From contig WBMW01001505.1 of the NCBI GenBank assembly GCA_013396635.1, positions 62,001 through 126,000 on the forward strand: DNA of 64,000 bases, given 5' to 3'. This stretch comes from Penelope pileata. Lineage: Eukaryota > Chordata > Aves > Galliformes > Cracidae. The translations under genes and the position numbers were made by a program. The notes beneath the pieces were generated by a model. The model was not told the origin of the DNA and did not search any database. It saw only the letters and a program-made list of their open reading frames with translations. Positions 1 to 14,220 of the stretch are shown here, in pieces. Position 1 is the stretch's first letter. Every line of letters starts with the position of its first letter.

Positions 1-3000
1 ATGTGAAAAAAGATTCATTGATGGTTAAGATCAATGCTACTTATAGCACAGAAAAGAATCACAGAATTGTAGGGGTTCAAAGGGACTCTGGAGATAATCC
101 AGCTAACCTCCCTGCTAAAGCAGGTACCTACTACAGCATACCAAGAGAAGAAAAATTACAGGAATTTTGATACTGTAGAATTGGAGTTTTGCATCTTCCC
201 TAAAGATTTTTCTTACGTTCCATGAAGAAAGAATAGAGAGCCACAAATCAAACAAACATGGAACAAACTTTCTCTTTTTTAGAAAAATAGCACTGATACT
301 CATGCAAATAACAATCTCCTAACCAGATATGATACTTTCAAGGCATTGGACAAAGGAATGGACCACGTTTAGGCATATCTCATGATTTGGAATAAATGAG
401 GAAAATATACATACTTTTACAACATACTTCGGTGCTTTGTATTCTTCCTAAGTGATGATTCAACTTTGCTCTGTTATAGACCAGCAAGCAAAAAACAATC
501 CAAGCAATCAACTACCAAAAAAGTCTAAGATAAACAATGTAGTGATCTTTGCCTCTCTAGCAATAAACTTGAAAATGCCATCTTAACTTCCATGAAGTTA
601 ATGATTTATTTCCATAACAAGACTGCTACAGTTAAAGATGGAAAAATAGTTTACCACAACCAAGTAAAGCTCACCTGTGCAGAAGAAGATAGAATTTTCA
701 GATCAGAAAAAGCTAATGTGGGAGCTGAAAAACTCACCATATTGTTTTTTTTTTTTTAATTAGTTGTTTTCTTTCCTGAAATGTAATATTAATTCATTTT
801 GATAACACAGTATTTGATAATGTATTTATGGCCTACACATAATTCACCAAACCCACTTAAAACTATGTCAATGCTGTATAAACAATCTTCCACCTGGAGA
901 AAAAAGGAGAAAATGAATGAACTGAATATAACTAACATTGGTGAAGCGATTTAGTGTGTTTCTGCAAGGCAGTGAGATACGCACTGATAATAAGAGTAAT
1001 AAGAATTATAAACAGTGCAGACATGGAGCAGGCAGACAAGGAGAGAGGATTACATACCTGATGGGAAATGTGGCAAATCACTTGCATCTTTACAAAGGAC
1101 TAATAATGATCATTACATAGGCAACTTCAGATTGTTTGTGTAGAAAGTGGGAAAAAAAGCATCAAAAATTAGAGAATTGATAAACACAACACCAGTAAAT
1201 TAAAGTAGCCCCAGCAGTCACAAGAACATCAGATCAATTTAAACAAGATGAAAATTGCACTGTTTTAGTCAGTTGATTTGGACTTATTTATCAAAAGGGC
1301 TCTTGCCAGCTCATCAAAGTGCAGTCTTATTTCTATGTTACTCCTCATTCAGCTTATTTCCTCTTGATTATTGATGTCTTTATCTAGGTACAAATGCACT
1401 AAACCTGCTGCAAGTTACCTGCCATAAATCCGTCTGGGAGTTTGGGCTTGTGGTCAGGGGACTGACAGTGTATTTATGCATTAAACACACACATCACACC
1501 TACATATAAATTTTGTGTGCTTCGGAGTCTCCCCAGGCAGTTTATCTTCCTACATCAATATGAAAACAGAACGGGCCTCCTATTTGTGCCTGACCCATGA
1601 CAGAGTTTAACAGATAGGAATTAGTAGAAACATTCTAGAAAATATTGTGCAGCACTGAAGGAAAGCTCTTATGAGGCCACACAGCAGTGCATACTGACTG
1701 CCAGCGGGCTCTAAAGGGTTTGGAGGAGAACTCCTACAGAATACCAAGCAGATGAACCCCTGTGGAGTCATTCATCTAAATCCTGCATCCCACTACCAGA
1801 AATAACATCCCAGGGAATGAGGTTAAGGAAAGCAAAAAATGCAAGGAAAAATAAAATAAGCAATAAATTGGATACATATGTACAGTTAAACGGCTGGAAG
1901 TGAAAACTCAGCAGGGAGGTAAATGTTGCTAAATAATTCTGAGACCACGTACAACATTCAGTCTTCAAGAACCTCCTATTTTCATGTCGTTTAATTGTGA
2001 GTTGTTTCCTCCTTAAGGAATTAAATCAATGAGAAGCATATAACTTAAAGTGGCTTGTTATGGGCCCTATCTCCTGCATAGATTCATTTTTTCATGAATG
2101 CTGCCTCTGTTGTTGCAAGCATTATTTCTCTTTTCCTGTGTAACTGGAATACAGAAGAAGGTGTGTGGGAATTTTTATACGTAAAAGTGTTGAATTTGAA
2201 TGAGACATCTCCACTTGCTCATTTCAAATCATGCCAAAGGGCAGAGGCAGAGGCTGTAAATGACATGCAACTAAGGGCTCAACAAGGCTTCCATAGAAAA
2301 AGATGGAAATACTAACCGAGCAGTCCAAAGAAAAATGGCCCGAACCTTATATTTTATTTTTAATTAAAAATCCAGTGCATGAATGCCTTATAATAAGTTA
2401 AAAGGGACAGATGAATGATCTTGACAATAACTGCAGAACAAAGCTGAACATTACATTTTTCTGTGTCTGAAATGGATGTAGTGAAAGTTAGTCATAACCA
2501 AGATACATCTTTCTTTCCTCTTCTTATGTTTTTATTAATTCAGTTACTGAATTCTTTGAGACTCTCCTCCTCTGATGTTTCCACTTTGTCCCCAAAATGA
2601 AAAGTTTCACCTTGACACCGCCTTTTTGTTTCTGCATTCATGGTTGGTGTGGAATTTACAGACTCAGAGATGGCATTCACTACCAGCTCGGTGTATAGGA
2701 GGAGGATGAGCAGCAGAAAAGTGTTTTGTGGAGATCCTCTCAGTCCATTGTACGAAGATAATTTTTATTTTCAATTTGGGTGCATGTTGCTGGAACAGAC
2801 AGCAAGTATGCCAGCTGTGATTTACACATCCCAATAATTGCAGCGCTTTTCTTTGCTATGGCAACTATCCAAGACCATCGCAGATGCTACCAACTCCTGT
2901 GAAGCATATCAAACTGTGTCTGTTTAACTTTACATTTCATTCATACTTAGTATTTCTTGATATTTTCTGTGCTTGGTGATATCTAGCTGCAGTTAGCCTA

Positions 3001-6000
3001 CAACAGCTTTTATTGTAACAGGAAAAAAAAACTACACAACGCAAAATGAGCTCCACTTACACTGGAAAGTTTTAGACCAGAGTAAACTTTGACAACAGTT
3101 TTGATAATTCCAGAAGGGTAAATGTTTCCTGCACTACATGCTAGAAAGGTATAGGAAAACACTGTACTGAAGGGAAAACGTTAAGGCAGCTGTTTACCTT
3201 TAGAGTTGCAGCCAGTGTCATGTGCAAACACTTCCATGTTGTCTTCCCTCCCCATTCAGTACAGGTTTCTACAGCAATGCTTACAAAATAGTGCCTTGCA
3301 CACACACAGCAGCAAAATATCCTTTATGAACGAATGAGGATGAAATGGCATTTGATGGTGCCTTGAAGAAAATGTAATTGAAAAGAAAACAGTGTTGTGC
3401 TTCATCCATTCATTCACTGATATTCCCTGAAAGTTAGTAGGCATAATCCTTAGCAGTATTTGTCGATAGCAAAGAGGGAAAAAAAGTGCTAGGAATTATC
3501 CTCTTCCTGTGATGTAGGTTGGAAAAAGAGAAAAATGGAAAGGAGGGTGCTGTGCAAGCAAAAATTTGCTCTTGTGTGGTGTGACACAGGATGAGCACAG
3601 CTTAGCAGCAGCAGCGGCAGAGGAGTTAGTCTCTTTAGGTTCTCCATCTGGTGAATCTGCTCCTGGGAGCATTACACTACAATAATTCTTTCCATTTATT
3701 AGTTTTCCCACAAAATAAATAAATGAATAAATAGAGATTCAGAGCACAGAATTCCAAAACCCTTACTATTTCCCTGTTGCAACTGTCCATTGAGCTCACT
3801 AAACAGGAAAACATATACATGCAAACATTCAGATATTTTGTGATACCAGTGCCGTATTCCACCCATGTTAAACAAAACAACATAATTTCAACTTCCCTTT
3901 GGGCAAATGAAGGCTACAGTGATCTCCCCATGTGTCCCTTTGCATATTACAGGACATAAAACGTTTTTCAGGATACATTTATAGGACACACTTGGCCCTG
4001 TTACAACCCAGCTGGGCCCAGGAGCCCATCCAAAGCCACCATGCCCAAATTTATATCTTTGGGCATTTCACCTTAGGTAAGCAATTCCCAGCTGCCACAG
4101 AAGTGCTCTTGCTCCATTCAGCAGTCTATGAGAGCTTCATCTGCAATGACATCTCCTGTCCAGCCCTGGGACAGGTAATTGCACAGCCCTACTAGTGCAC
4201 CCCACGAGACCTGATTGTGCACCACAGTCTCTGGATTTAGTGGTGAGCTAATCCACTCTTAGTGCTCCCCACAGGGAGACTGGATCTGAGGCCACTTATT
4301 CTGGAAGGCTGTGACTAGAGATGAGGCTTCACAAACCACCTCTAGGGTATCACTCACAAGATGGGTACTCTATCTCCATTTTTGCTGGCTGAAAATAACA
4401 CACTTGGATTTGTGCTTGAATAACTATCACAAGTGCTCACTCAAGTTAAAAAGCTGCTCCGCTTCTCAGTGTCTACCTTGTACCTGTCACCAAGTGTCAT
4501 CATGAATTGCCATCACTCCATCCTTGCACCAAAGAGAAAACCTCATTTGAAGGCCCTGATCCTAAATTCCCCACAAGATTTCAAGGTACAGAAAGTGCTC
4601 ATGTTCAGGATGGTGGGAGTGGCTAGAAGAGTCCTGAGTTTACCTCACTGTGCAGACACACTTTGCTATCTTTGGATCAAGTCTGCAGCCTCCTGTTAGC
4701 TACAACTTAGCTTTCAGAAAGACATGTAAATACTATTTAAAAATTTAGTGTGAGGGAGAATCTATCAAATACCTGCACAAACTGTTCTCAGGGTTAATTA
4801 TTCTAAACCTTTTAAAATCAGGTGTCATTTCAAGTCTTAAATCTTCAGTTATTAGAACATTTGATTCCTGTCTGCTAAATGAAGTAACTCTCTGCTAGAA
4901 TCAATGTTTTCACCGCGATTTCTCTAGCAGATGAAATGTCATCCTGTCACTCGCTCACTGATAAGCTAAACAGATACACTTCTCACCAGGAGAAACATCC
5001 TCTTTGCCAATCTTTTCAAGTTTATCATTATTATTTTCGAATGGACAGCGTGATGGCCTCACTAACAATGGCTATTATTTCCAGTCCCTGTTAACTGATT
5101 CACATGTCTGCATATGGCATTAGGGCTCCAAGTCCCCTCACTACACTAGAAATCATGTTCCACTGGCCACCATCAATGATTACTTTTGAAAAAAACATCT
5201 CCTTTTGTAGGAAGGTTATTTTCTGGTCTAACCCTGTTTTTAGAAGTGTTGTGGTTTGTTTAAGGTTATGTGTTTCAGACTGAAATCCTGCACATCCTGT
5301 TTTTTTCTTTTCATATTCAGTGCTGAATTTGAGGGGACTGAAAAGAAATGTGTTCGTATGAAAAGAAGAAAAAAAAAAACAACGAAAAAGCTCTATTTGC
5401 AAATGGGTAGAAACACCTTTCTGAATTGCCAGGAAATATCATTACAGTTTCTCTGTATGTAGCAGTGTGTGTTGGAACATTATTCCACATTTGAAATAAT
5501 ATAATGCAATCTGTCACTTCAGTCATGTAATCAATTTCTTTAAACACTCTATAAATATTTCCATTTGCTTTCAGTATAATCATGATGAGAAATTTCTGAC
5601 TTAGCCATCTCTGTAAAAACTTCAGAAGAATGAAGATTAAGCTGAAGTTTGCTTTCATTATATATTGCCAGTCATGGCAGAGCAGTGATCCTTTGCACAA
5701 ACATTCCCTCCATGAGAGAGGAAAAAATGAATAAAATGCTAAAAATAATCATAAAAACGATGGGTGTGGATGCTACAGTGAACGATCCTGTTTAAATGGA
5801 AGAATACAATTTAAAATGTAATAACTTGAAGCATTACATTCATTTCTGCAGTACTGCAACCAATTTACAAATAACAGGGGCACCATCTGTTCTCTAAAGA
5901 ACTACGGGAAAAAATGCCTGCTAGCAATTAAGATGTTGTGCATGAGATACAATTTCTGCAGATTTCACTTTTCCTTTTTTTTTTGTTTGTTTCATTTGGT

Positions 6001-9000
6001 CAGCCTGGAAAGTATGTCATCACAAATGTCGATGTATGGTCTTACCAGTGTTTTTCTCTGTTTTAGCCTACTTAGCTTACAGATGTACTTTTAAAATCAG
6101 TGTATCTGGTATTCATGACTAATGTGAATTTGTAGAGAGGAGATCTGAGAGAGATAGAGAATTATCTGGATTTAAGTTCAGAGCTTTTCCAATCCTGGCA
6201 GGCTGACACTAGTTGAACATTTATTCTGCTCTGGCTAATGTATTCTCTCTCTGGCCTCTCAATTATTCTTAGTTTTCCTTTTCTCTTTTTAATGGTTATG
6301 GTACATTAATGAAAGTACTGCTTCTTTCAGGTTTTGTTAGCACTGAGTCTTTGCTAACATGGTCACCAATGTCACAACTACTTTCACTGTTACAAATTTC
6401 CACGGTGCTAGAGGGTTTGAATTTTAAAGACAGCATAGATCTGTTAATGCATTTTGTAATTTGATTGTATTAATGTGTTTGGTAACGTGCTCAGATCTTC
6501 AGAACAAATCTGTGGTTTCTGAATTCTATTTGAGAGTGTTTTCTATGTGCATAATGACATTCTGGCACATGATATGGTTGCTATTGAAATAAGTCAAAAA
6601 ATGCATATTGAAATGCAAAACAAAGTCCTATGGGATAAATAAATAACACAGGCTGCAGTAGTACTTGCCATCAAACATGTTCTCTTTGGCCACAAAAGGC
6701 TTTCCCCTGCAAAATGGCTCTGGTTCACTACTACCATAGTGTCTTGGAAAGGTAGCTGAGCTTTGGCAACAAGTATTTCGGTTTCCATTTACGAACTAGC
6801 TGCAGTAGGTCTAAACTACACCAGACACTTTCTTTTACTGTGTCCCCACTGCTGAAAAAGCACATAATCTTCCTGTAGATAGAACAACGTAGGGATTAGG
6901 ATGAGTTGGAATTCACCTGTGATTTCAAACTACACAAACACCTGGGATCCTGCAAAAATCCATGCTTGTTGCAAAAAAAACCCTTTTCACAGACACTGTG
7001 CTAAATCCATCCTCTGTGCCAAACCCCATGGAAGACCATATAAGCATGACCAGCAAGATATGATTGAATTTGTCAGTCACTCCAAAAACAGAATTATCAC
7101 TTTCCACAGTAAAGAAGGTCAGGCCCACTCTGCTAGGACAGAAGATAAACTAGACCAGCGTCTTCAAAACATCTGCACAGAACAATCCTGACTTCTCAGA
7201 TACAGAAGAAGCTAAAGGTCACTTTAGCCACACTGGCATTATAAAAATGGAAATGTGCAATATCATTAATTCTTTTCAGCTGCTAAGAAGTGTGTTTCAA
7301 AATTGCTTGATAAAAACTATTACGTGTCCTTCAAAGCAACACAGAGAGCAGATAAAGAGAGTTAGCATTCAGTTATGTACAATTTTAAGTGGAAAAATTA
7401 ATATCCAGATTTAAAAACACAGCATTTTCCATCTAGCAATAAAATTACTCCAGTGCAAATGAGCACGGTCTTGGATTTCCTAGAACTGAACCCTAATTTT
7501 GAGATAATCCTTCTCTCACTGATATCTAGTAACTGTCCATATTACATTGCTGTGAACAGAACTGTACTTTGATCAATGAGAAAAATTCAATGGTAAGCAG
7601 CAATTACGTGGATCTGAGATGAACGCAATGGATGTATTTTCATCACGGAGAAAGCCAGACACATTGGTCGCATTAATACGAGTTATGCTTTTAAATTTGA
7701 TTTGCACTGCATGCTGGAATCCTATTCTGTTCCACTGAGTTATGAGTTACATGATCACTATATCTATAAAAGGAAATTAAAACTGATTATCCTATTTCAC
7801 TTTTTGCTAAAGTGAGTACCTAACAGTTTAAATACAATTAACGAGGCCTTACTTATCAGAAAAGATAATACTTTATTCAAGAAAAATCTCTATTTTTAGA
7901 AAACAAAGGGAATTGGCAGGCACACCTCTAGACCAGACTTCAGAGCACATTGAGGGTGAGGAAAAGCATGAGCCTGGGCTCCTCTGGTGCTGCCAGTGTC
8001 ATGGGGAATACAAGCCGGTGGCAGGGACCAGTCACGCCCATTTCCCTTGGCAGTGGACAGGATCAGTCTCTTTCTGATCAGATGTCATCTGCTATGGGGA
8101 GAGGCAGGATACATAAGCTGCATCTGCTCCTTCTAGCCTCAGAAAAGTGTTGCAAGCTTCATGAGCTAACAGAGGTTTTGGAAGCACCCACAGAAATGGC
8201 ATTATTGTTGTTTACATTTAAGAAACAATTTCTAGCATGTTTGTGAAAATGTACATACAGACACATGGCATAGAGAAGCTAAAGAATATCTGGTTATTTA
8301 ATTGCTTTGCTCATCCAGAAAATGAGCAAAACTACTTATTGCATTGAGTCTTAGGAATGACATCAGAGCAGAAAACATCTGAGAGAAAAAAACTAATTAT
8401 TCACTACTTGTTTACTTTATGGTGCTTCACAGCAGCAGTCTGTTCACACACTGCTGTAGCTGGAGGAATATTACACAGGCTAGGAAACCTAAGCCTAGCC
8501 ATACTAGCTGCATTTTAATTTCAGTGGGAGGTGTGTGTGGCTGTATATGACACACCTATCTGGTTTATCTTAATAGTCATGGGGCTGAAATACAGAAAGA
8601 TCTTATTTTTCAAAACCATACATATACCAAGACTATTGCGCATTTTAGTACCTTGCCTGTTCAAAGGATCAGATGGGCAGAATACCCATTTTCACACAGC
8701 TACATTTGATAAACCCTCAAAACACCATTTTGCTGCTGCTTGTTCTTCCACTCAGCAGAAAAGGACATTTAATGAAGTTCAGTGAGCTTTGTCTTATCCC
8801 TCCTTCACTGTTCCTTCCACAATTTAACTCTTAAGAAAGAACGGTGCGTTTTTTATATGAAATAGCTTATATTTTTGAGCTGCCACATGTGAGTAATCCC
8901 TGTATGGGAGTACTGTTTTCACTTCCATCTAACTCTATTTTCAGAAGATTGTGTATTTTTCAAAGTGAAAAAATTGTTCATTCTGGCACTTGACAATTTG

Positions 9001-12000
9001 GCCTGGGAGAAAAATGGTGACAGCACTGAAAAATCATGCCTGCACTGATCAAGCTGCGAAAATAAAAAGATGCCTAGGTAAGCCAGAAGATATCTTTTCG
9101 CAAATTGGTCTTTCTAACAGCAACTCAAGGAAAAAGCAGTTTTCGGTCTGGTAATACAAGTAAAGATTCTCATTTGCACCTGTGGCACCAACTCAAAACC
9201 TCGTTTTCTGTATCTCCAACTGATAATCCATTCCCTGTTCCTAAGCGTATAAAATAAAAAGCAAGCACCAGGCTTGGTATACAAGCCCCTGCGCTGGACA
9301 CTGACCCTCAACACAACATTCAGATGGGACAAAGGCAGCAGCTGCCTTTCCACAAGGCACGCTCAGGGATCAGAAGCAGGACACCTAAAAAAGACCACCT
9401 GCTGCTCAAGGATGAAAATCAAAGTTGATAAAAGAATTTCTCTGTGGCAAAAAGGAACTCCTACAACAAAGGTAAAGCTTCTTCACTGTAAAGGTAAATG
9501 TGGACTGTGCTTAGGTTCAGTCTTCAACCCTGCCCCACTTATTGGTATGTTCTTCGAGCTCCAACTTTTCCCTTTTCTTTGGGACATTAGCAGAGTCACA
9601 GCCCTCAGGAAAGGAATTGGTGTTTGTTCTGGGTTTCACAGTGGTGCCCCAGAAGCCAAACACGTCTTTTCTACTGGTTTGCTTGAAATATTTTATCTTC
9701 CATGCCTGATTTCAATCAGGTTGTTGTTCCTTTATTCTTTCTTCCTCCCTTCATGAGAGCACTCTGGATAGACTAATGAGGAAGAAAGAAGCAGCTACTC
9801 ATTCCACAGCTAATGAGTCTTGTTTCTCTCTGAAGTGTATCATCCAAACCAGCTGGTGACACTTTTAATGAATGTCTATCAAATATTTATCACTCTGACT
9901 ACAGGCAAGCTATAATTCAAACTCTACTGATGATCTCATATAAAACACTTAAAAATCACTAGGACCTAGAAAAGAGAAATCTGATCCTAACTTTCACTTG
10001 TAATATGCCATGCAGACATCATGATTTATAAAAGTATAGTCAAACCTGATGAGTTTATTAACATAATACAAAAGTATGTCCCCACCACTTGTGTAGATGT
10101 TTGGTTATAGTAGTAAAAAATACATATTTAAATAATGGGCATGCTACAAACCAAAGCTTGCACATTTCAAAGTAGTCAAATATTTCACAATTGTCAAAAC
10201 CAACTATGTATCTTTTATGCTCTGTTTCATTAAAAAAGAAAGAGGGGAAAAAAGGAAAAGGAAAAAGCAGTAAAGAAGAAAAAATGGAAAAGGTGACAGA
10301 AATGCCTTAATGATTTACAGTTTAATTAATGCTCAAATAATTTGCTCAACATCAACAAGGTTTCAATACTGCCCTGAAGGACTAGCTGAAAGTTCAATAT
10401 TAAGTCTACAGCAAGATAGTGATAAATAGTCAACAAATCAAGGATTTGTAGCTAAAAAATGGAAATCTTCTGTTTTCTGCTAAATGCAGGATTAATAAGT
10501 ATCATCATCCAATATTTTTGTCCTTTTTTGATACTGCAAAACATGTAACCTTTCACTTGCTATTCCCTCTATTTTATTTTTTTATTTTTTTAAAACTCAC
10601 AAAGCTCTTGTCACTCAAATGATGTTAACCAGTTGAGAAAATGAGGAAGGAACAAGAGCAAATGGCACAAAAGATCATTTCATTTGCCTGACGAGGCACA
10701 TTAATGAATTCCACTTAGACTGGAAAAATACACCACAGCATCATGCATTGCTTTAGCTTGAATGATTCGTAGTCTGTGCCATTTGAATGTACAGTAAACT
10801 GTACTCAAGCAATTAAACATGAAAGAGCATAGGCTGGCCTGAAATAATGTTAGACACCAAATGCTTTGTTTGTCCTATGTCTTCAGCAGCTTCAGCTTTA
10901 ACTCTATTTCAAAACGACATATGCCCTGGGAGAGCTGTCTAACTGTGGTTATAAAAAGCTACCTCTTTTTCTTTCCTTTCACAAAAGAATTCTTTAATTA
11001 TTTTCTTCTTACACTTTTGTTTAAGCCCTTTCAATTCCTGTTAACCCCTTTGCTGCTCATAGCAGCTGCCTTCTAGACAGTATGGCTAAAGTAATGGCTA
11101 AAAGGCAGGAAAAGAAGAGCAAAGATATTTTGGCTTTCCTTAAGATTAGAATGATGTTTTCTAAAAGGTAGTGTTAGTATGACATAACATGCGGCAACAT
11201 GAAAAAATTAGTTTAATCAGGGCTTTAGATAATTGTAAAACTTTATTGAAAGAGGCAGATTCCCTGCACCTCTCAGATCAGAATGTAAAATACATAAACA
11301 GGAAACTCAGATGACAGACATACCAATCAAAAGAAGGTGATCTACACTATAAGGGACAGACAAAAGTGTACATTATTTGCATGTTTTTTCCAATAATTTT
11401 TGTGTTTTTAAGTATTCAGGTCTCAGAAGGACTCAGTGATAAAGTCTACCCTATATGCTGCAGAAAATGAGTAAAGAAATGCATTTTAATACCTCTTAGT
11501 GAAAGTAGAGATCAGCACAGAAATATTACAAGACCTCTTGTATATCTATACTATATCACTATAGGTGATAGTAGTGTTTGAAATGGGATAAGACATGATC
11601 ATATGGTATATATTCCTTTTAAACACGTGTACTAGTGATTTCAGATGGAGCCTTGAAGATGAAATTGCTCCATGCCAGTATGTTGATGTTTCTGTATCAA
11701 AACCTGTAAATATCTATCCTTACCATCGGATGACCTCATTCTGATTCTCATAAAGCAGACATGACAGTTGCTGAAAGTGTTAGGAAAAGGTTAGGAAAAA
11801 TAACTGTAATTATAAAGCAAGTGTTTTGATTAGAAGAGTCTAAAAACAAAGCCAAAAAAATCTACAGAATTTCAGAAAAAATACTGCTATACTTGACCTA
11901 TCATAGCAGGATCTTTAAGCATCAGGTTTCACATTTTCACATGTATTAACTTAGCTTTAGAATGTTGTGTTGTATCCCAAACCATATTTCTTTTGGTACA

Positions 12001-12154
12001 AAAAGGAATGTAAAAAATTATAAGAAATATTGTTGTATAACAGCTACAAGCCAGCTAGGTATGCTTCCATTTTTCTTTCCAAAAGAATAACAGACATATG
12101 TTAGATCTGAAGTGTTTATTTTTCCCCTCTTAGTTTTTTGGGTTTTGTTTGTTT

Positions 12155-12155
<1 letters not shown>
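1..12155. other. Unique AT-rich noncoding DNA
   Basis: No recognisable gene or repeat family is visible here. All open frames are short, many lack an ATG start, and none shows a known domain. Simple tracts include a 13-base T run at 745-757. The stretch at about 4,000-4,330 is somewhat richer in G and C than its surroundings but shows no recognisable family. Several acceptor/donor pairs bracket short open segments, for example at 675-724 and 3,061-3,128 on the minus strand, but none stands out from what chance would give. Confidence 0.6.

Positions 12156-12185
<30 letters not shown>
12156..12185. repeat. Poly(T) run, 30 bases
   Basis: An uninterrupted run of 30 T follows a GT-rich lead-in. 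On the minus strand this is a poly(A), so it could be the tail of an old minus-strand retrocopy whose body would lie at higher coordinates. The sequence just to the right shows no recognisable body or clear polyadenylation signal, so a plain homopolymer is the simpler reading. Confidence 0.9.
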
Positions 12186-12191
<6 letters not shown>

Positions 12192-13673
12192 AGCAGATAA
12201 TATTTATGCTGCAAAACCAAGAGCCACTAAAATCAAATATTAAATATAAGCATAAAAGACATACAAATAATTAATTTGTGATGTTCCAGGGAACATACAA
12301 ACAAACAAAATTTCACCAACTTTTAAGATTAGAAAAAATCAGGTATGTAAGGTACATTATAATGCAGCTGGTACTGAACATCAAAGGGATCAATCTAGTA
12401 GGATCAAACATTGGCCTGATTTGGTGCCAGAACTTTTATTTTTTGAGGTCTTCTCAGTGTTTTCAGCTGACCATTGATCCCAAGCAGCATAAGTCTTTCC
12501 TCCACCCTCAAACAACACAGGGAGCTTGTGTTCAGCAAAAGCAAACAGTGCTTGTGAGGTATCTGAATGCTCCCTCCTCTCTGCATAGCAGGAAAAACAT
12601 CTGTGCAGAGTCCAAGGCAGAATTTGGCTCCTGACAAAGGAACTGTCATGAAAAACACATGAATCTGAACAAGATCTTTCTGGCCTTTTTCTAACACACA
12701 CACACATGTATTTCTTCAAATACCTTATTCATTAGTCTATGGGGTGTCTTCCACACCACTCCTGACCTCTGTGCAGATTCATCTTCAAAAGAACGTCAGT
12801 GAAGAAATTAGAGACATTTGTGAGATCATACCATATTTTGGAGACAGTGAACTCTCTCTCTTTTTTTTTTTTTTCCTACGCCAGAGACTGTCTAGTCATG
12901 TTCCTGCCAAAAATTTGTTTTCCTCTTTCCATGTTTTCTGTTCTTCCTTTTTAAATTAACATCACATTTGAGTCAAAGATTTAAAACAGCTGAGCTTTCA
13001 GGTTTGAGTTGAGAACAGTCACTTATTCATTTGAACACTCCAAATCAATTTCACTTATTTCCTCCTAAAAATGTTGTCACTTTTTTTTTCAAATAATTCT
13101 GTAAACTGAGCCACACTCCAATTATATAATTAATAAGGCTGTGAATACTTAAAATGTTCTAATTTTGGCATATAGTTCTGTCATCAACAACGCAAATTTC
13201 ATTTTGCTGATGTCTTTCCAAGATAAATACATGAAAATAAATTAATTTAAAGGTTGCAAAAAGGCTTGGCTTGATAGACTTGCAGACTCATGCCCTCTGT
13301 TTTTCAGAGCAGGAAGAATGTGGATAATGGCCAGGACATCTGTCAAATACACTCCATCTACAGCCATAACTCAGTGAGCCAGACGTGCAATCTAATAATC
13401 CTGGCAAATCAATAACAGTAAAATTGAAGTTGGTGTACTTGCAGTAGAGAAGAATTTAGCAGTGACTAATTATTATGGTCAATTTATACTGTGACAAGAC
13501 AAAATTACAGGACTGGTGCTGCAGGCCAAGCACAGTATCTCTCAGAGGTCATCAGTATGTGACATAACATATGAAAAAGACCCTTAAAATCCTTAACCAG
13601 GCATTAGTCACCTCTGGAGGCCATGTGTTCCAATGTACTACTCCAAGTACAACCAATATTGTGTTGTTTTTCT
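12186..13673. other. Unique noncoding DNA
   Basis: Overlapping open frames of 99-118 codons occur on both strands at 12.28-12.72 kb. They have no family signature, and several overlap in different frames, which argues against real coding. Short CA and T tracts are present near 12.70 and 12.86 kb. Confidence 0.5.
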
Positions 13674-13725
13674 CCCCCCCCCNNNNNNNNNNNNNNNNNN
13701 NNNNNNNNNNNNNNNNNNNNNNNNN
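13674..13725. other. C run followed by a 43-base assembly gap
   Basis: Nine C residues (13,674-13,682) lead directly into 43 N (13,683-13,725). The sequence resumes in ordinary AT-rich DNA. A gap starting at a C homopolymer suggests a G/C-rich or structured tract that sequencing did not cross; the true length is unknown. Confidence 0.97.
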
Positions 13726-14058
13726 AAATCTAACTAGATTTCTTTAATTGTAAATTCAGTGCAATGCTGTTTGTCCTACCACTTACAATTTTTAGTTACA
13801 GACTTCTTGGGGCTGAACAAATCCAGGCCCCTGCTCACATATTCCTTACTCTCTTTTTGTTGTTCAAATATGTTCTATGCCAATGAACCTTCCCACCACA
13901 GGCAGGACATTTTAACCACATGTAACTTAGCTAAATTAGCACAGAGCTGAGGGAAAGGGCAGGGAATTGCTGTACTACAGAACTCCCACTGCAAAATTTG
14001 AAAATCAGGCAGAAATCTAGACATATCAGAATTTCTTAGAGACAATTTGATATCCTGA
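13726..14058. other. Unique noncoding DNA after the gap
   Basis: Short AT-rich sequence with one 63-codon open frame of no recognisable character. Nothing else is seen. Confidence 0.5.
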
Positions 14059-14220
14059 ATTTATATATGTGTGTGTATGTAAAACAGGAAAAAGTATATG
14101 TATTACATATATAATGTATATTATACGTAACATATTAGCATATTGTATATAATATACTACATGTTACATATAGTATACATAATATGTATATATTCATATA
14201 TAAATGTAGAACAGGAAAAT
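14059..14220. repeat. TA-rich low-complexity block
   Basis: An imperfect alternation of TATA, ATAC and TGTA words fills the block and can pair with itself in many registers. Near its left side (about 14,079-14,093) and at its right end (about 14,205-14,219) stand two almost identical 15-base words that differ at one position (TGTAAAACAGGAAAA and TGTAGAACAGGAAAA). The block therefore sits between short direct repeats, consistent with a local duplication followed by TA expansion. Confidence 0.8.

Noticed and set aside
675..724. Minus-strand open segment with a CACAG/GTGAGC donor
   Set aside because: The acceptor has a poor pyrimidine tract, the segment is only 50 bases, and its phase does not fit the neighbouring candidate at 3,061-3,128. 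It is most likely a chance pseudo-exon.
3061..3128. Minus-strand 68-base open segment with a GTAAGT donor
   Set aside because: Two frames are open and the segment is short, with no recognisable peptide. Pairs like this are expected by chance in DNA of this length.
9274..9756. 160-codon plus-strand open frame
   Set aside because: It starts at a TTG rather than ATG, shows no domain or consistent composition, and has no flanking gene signals.
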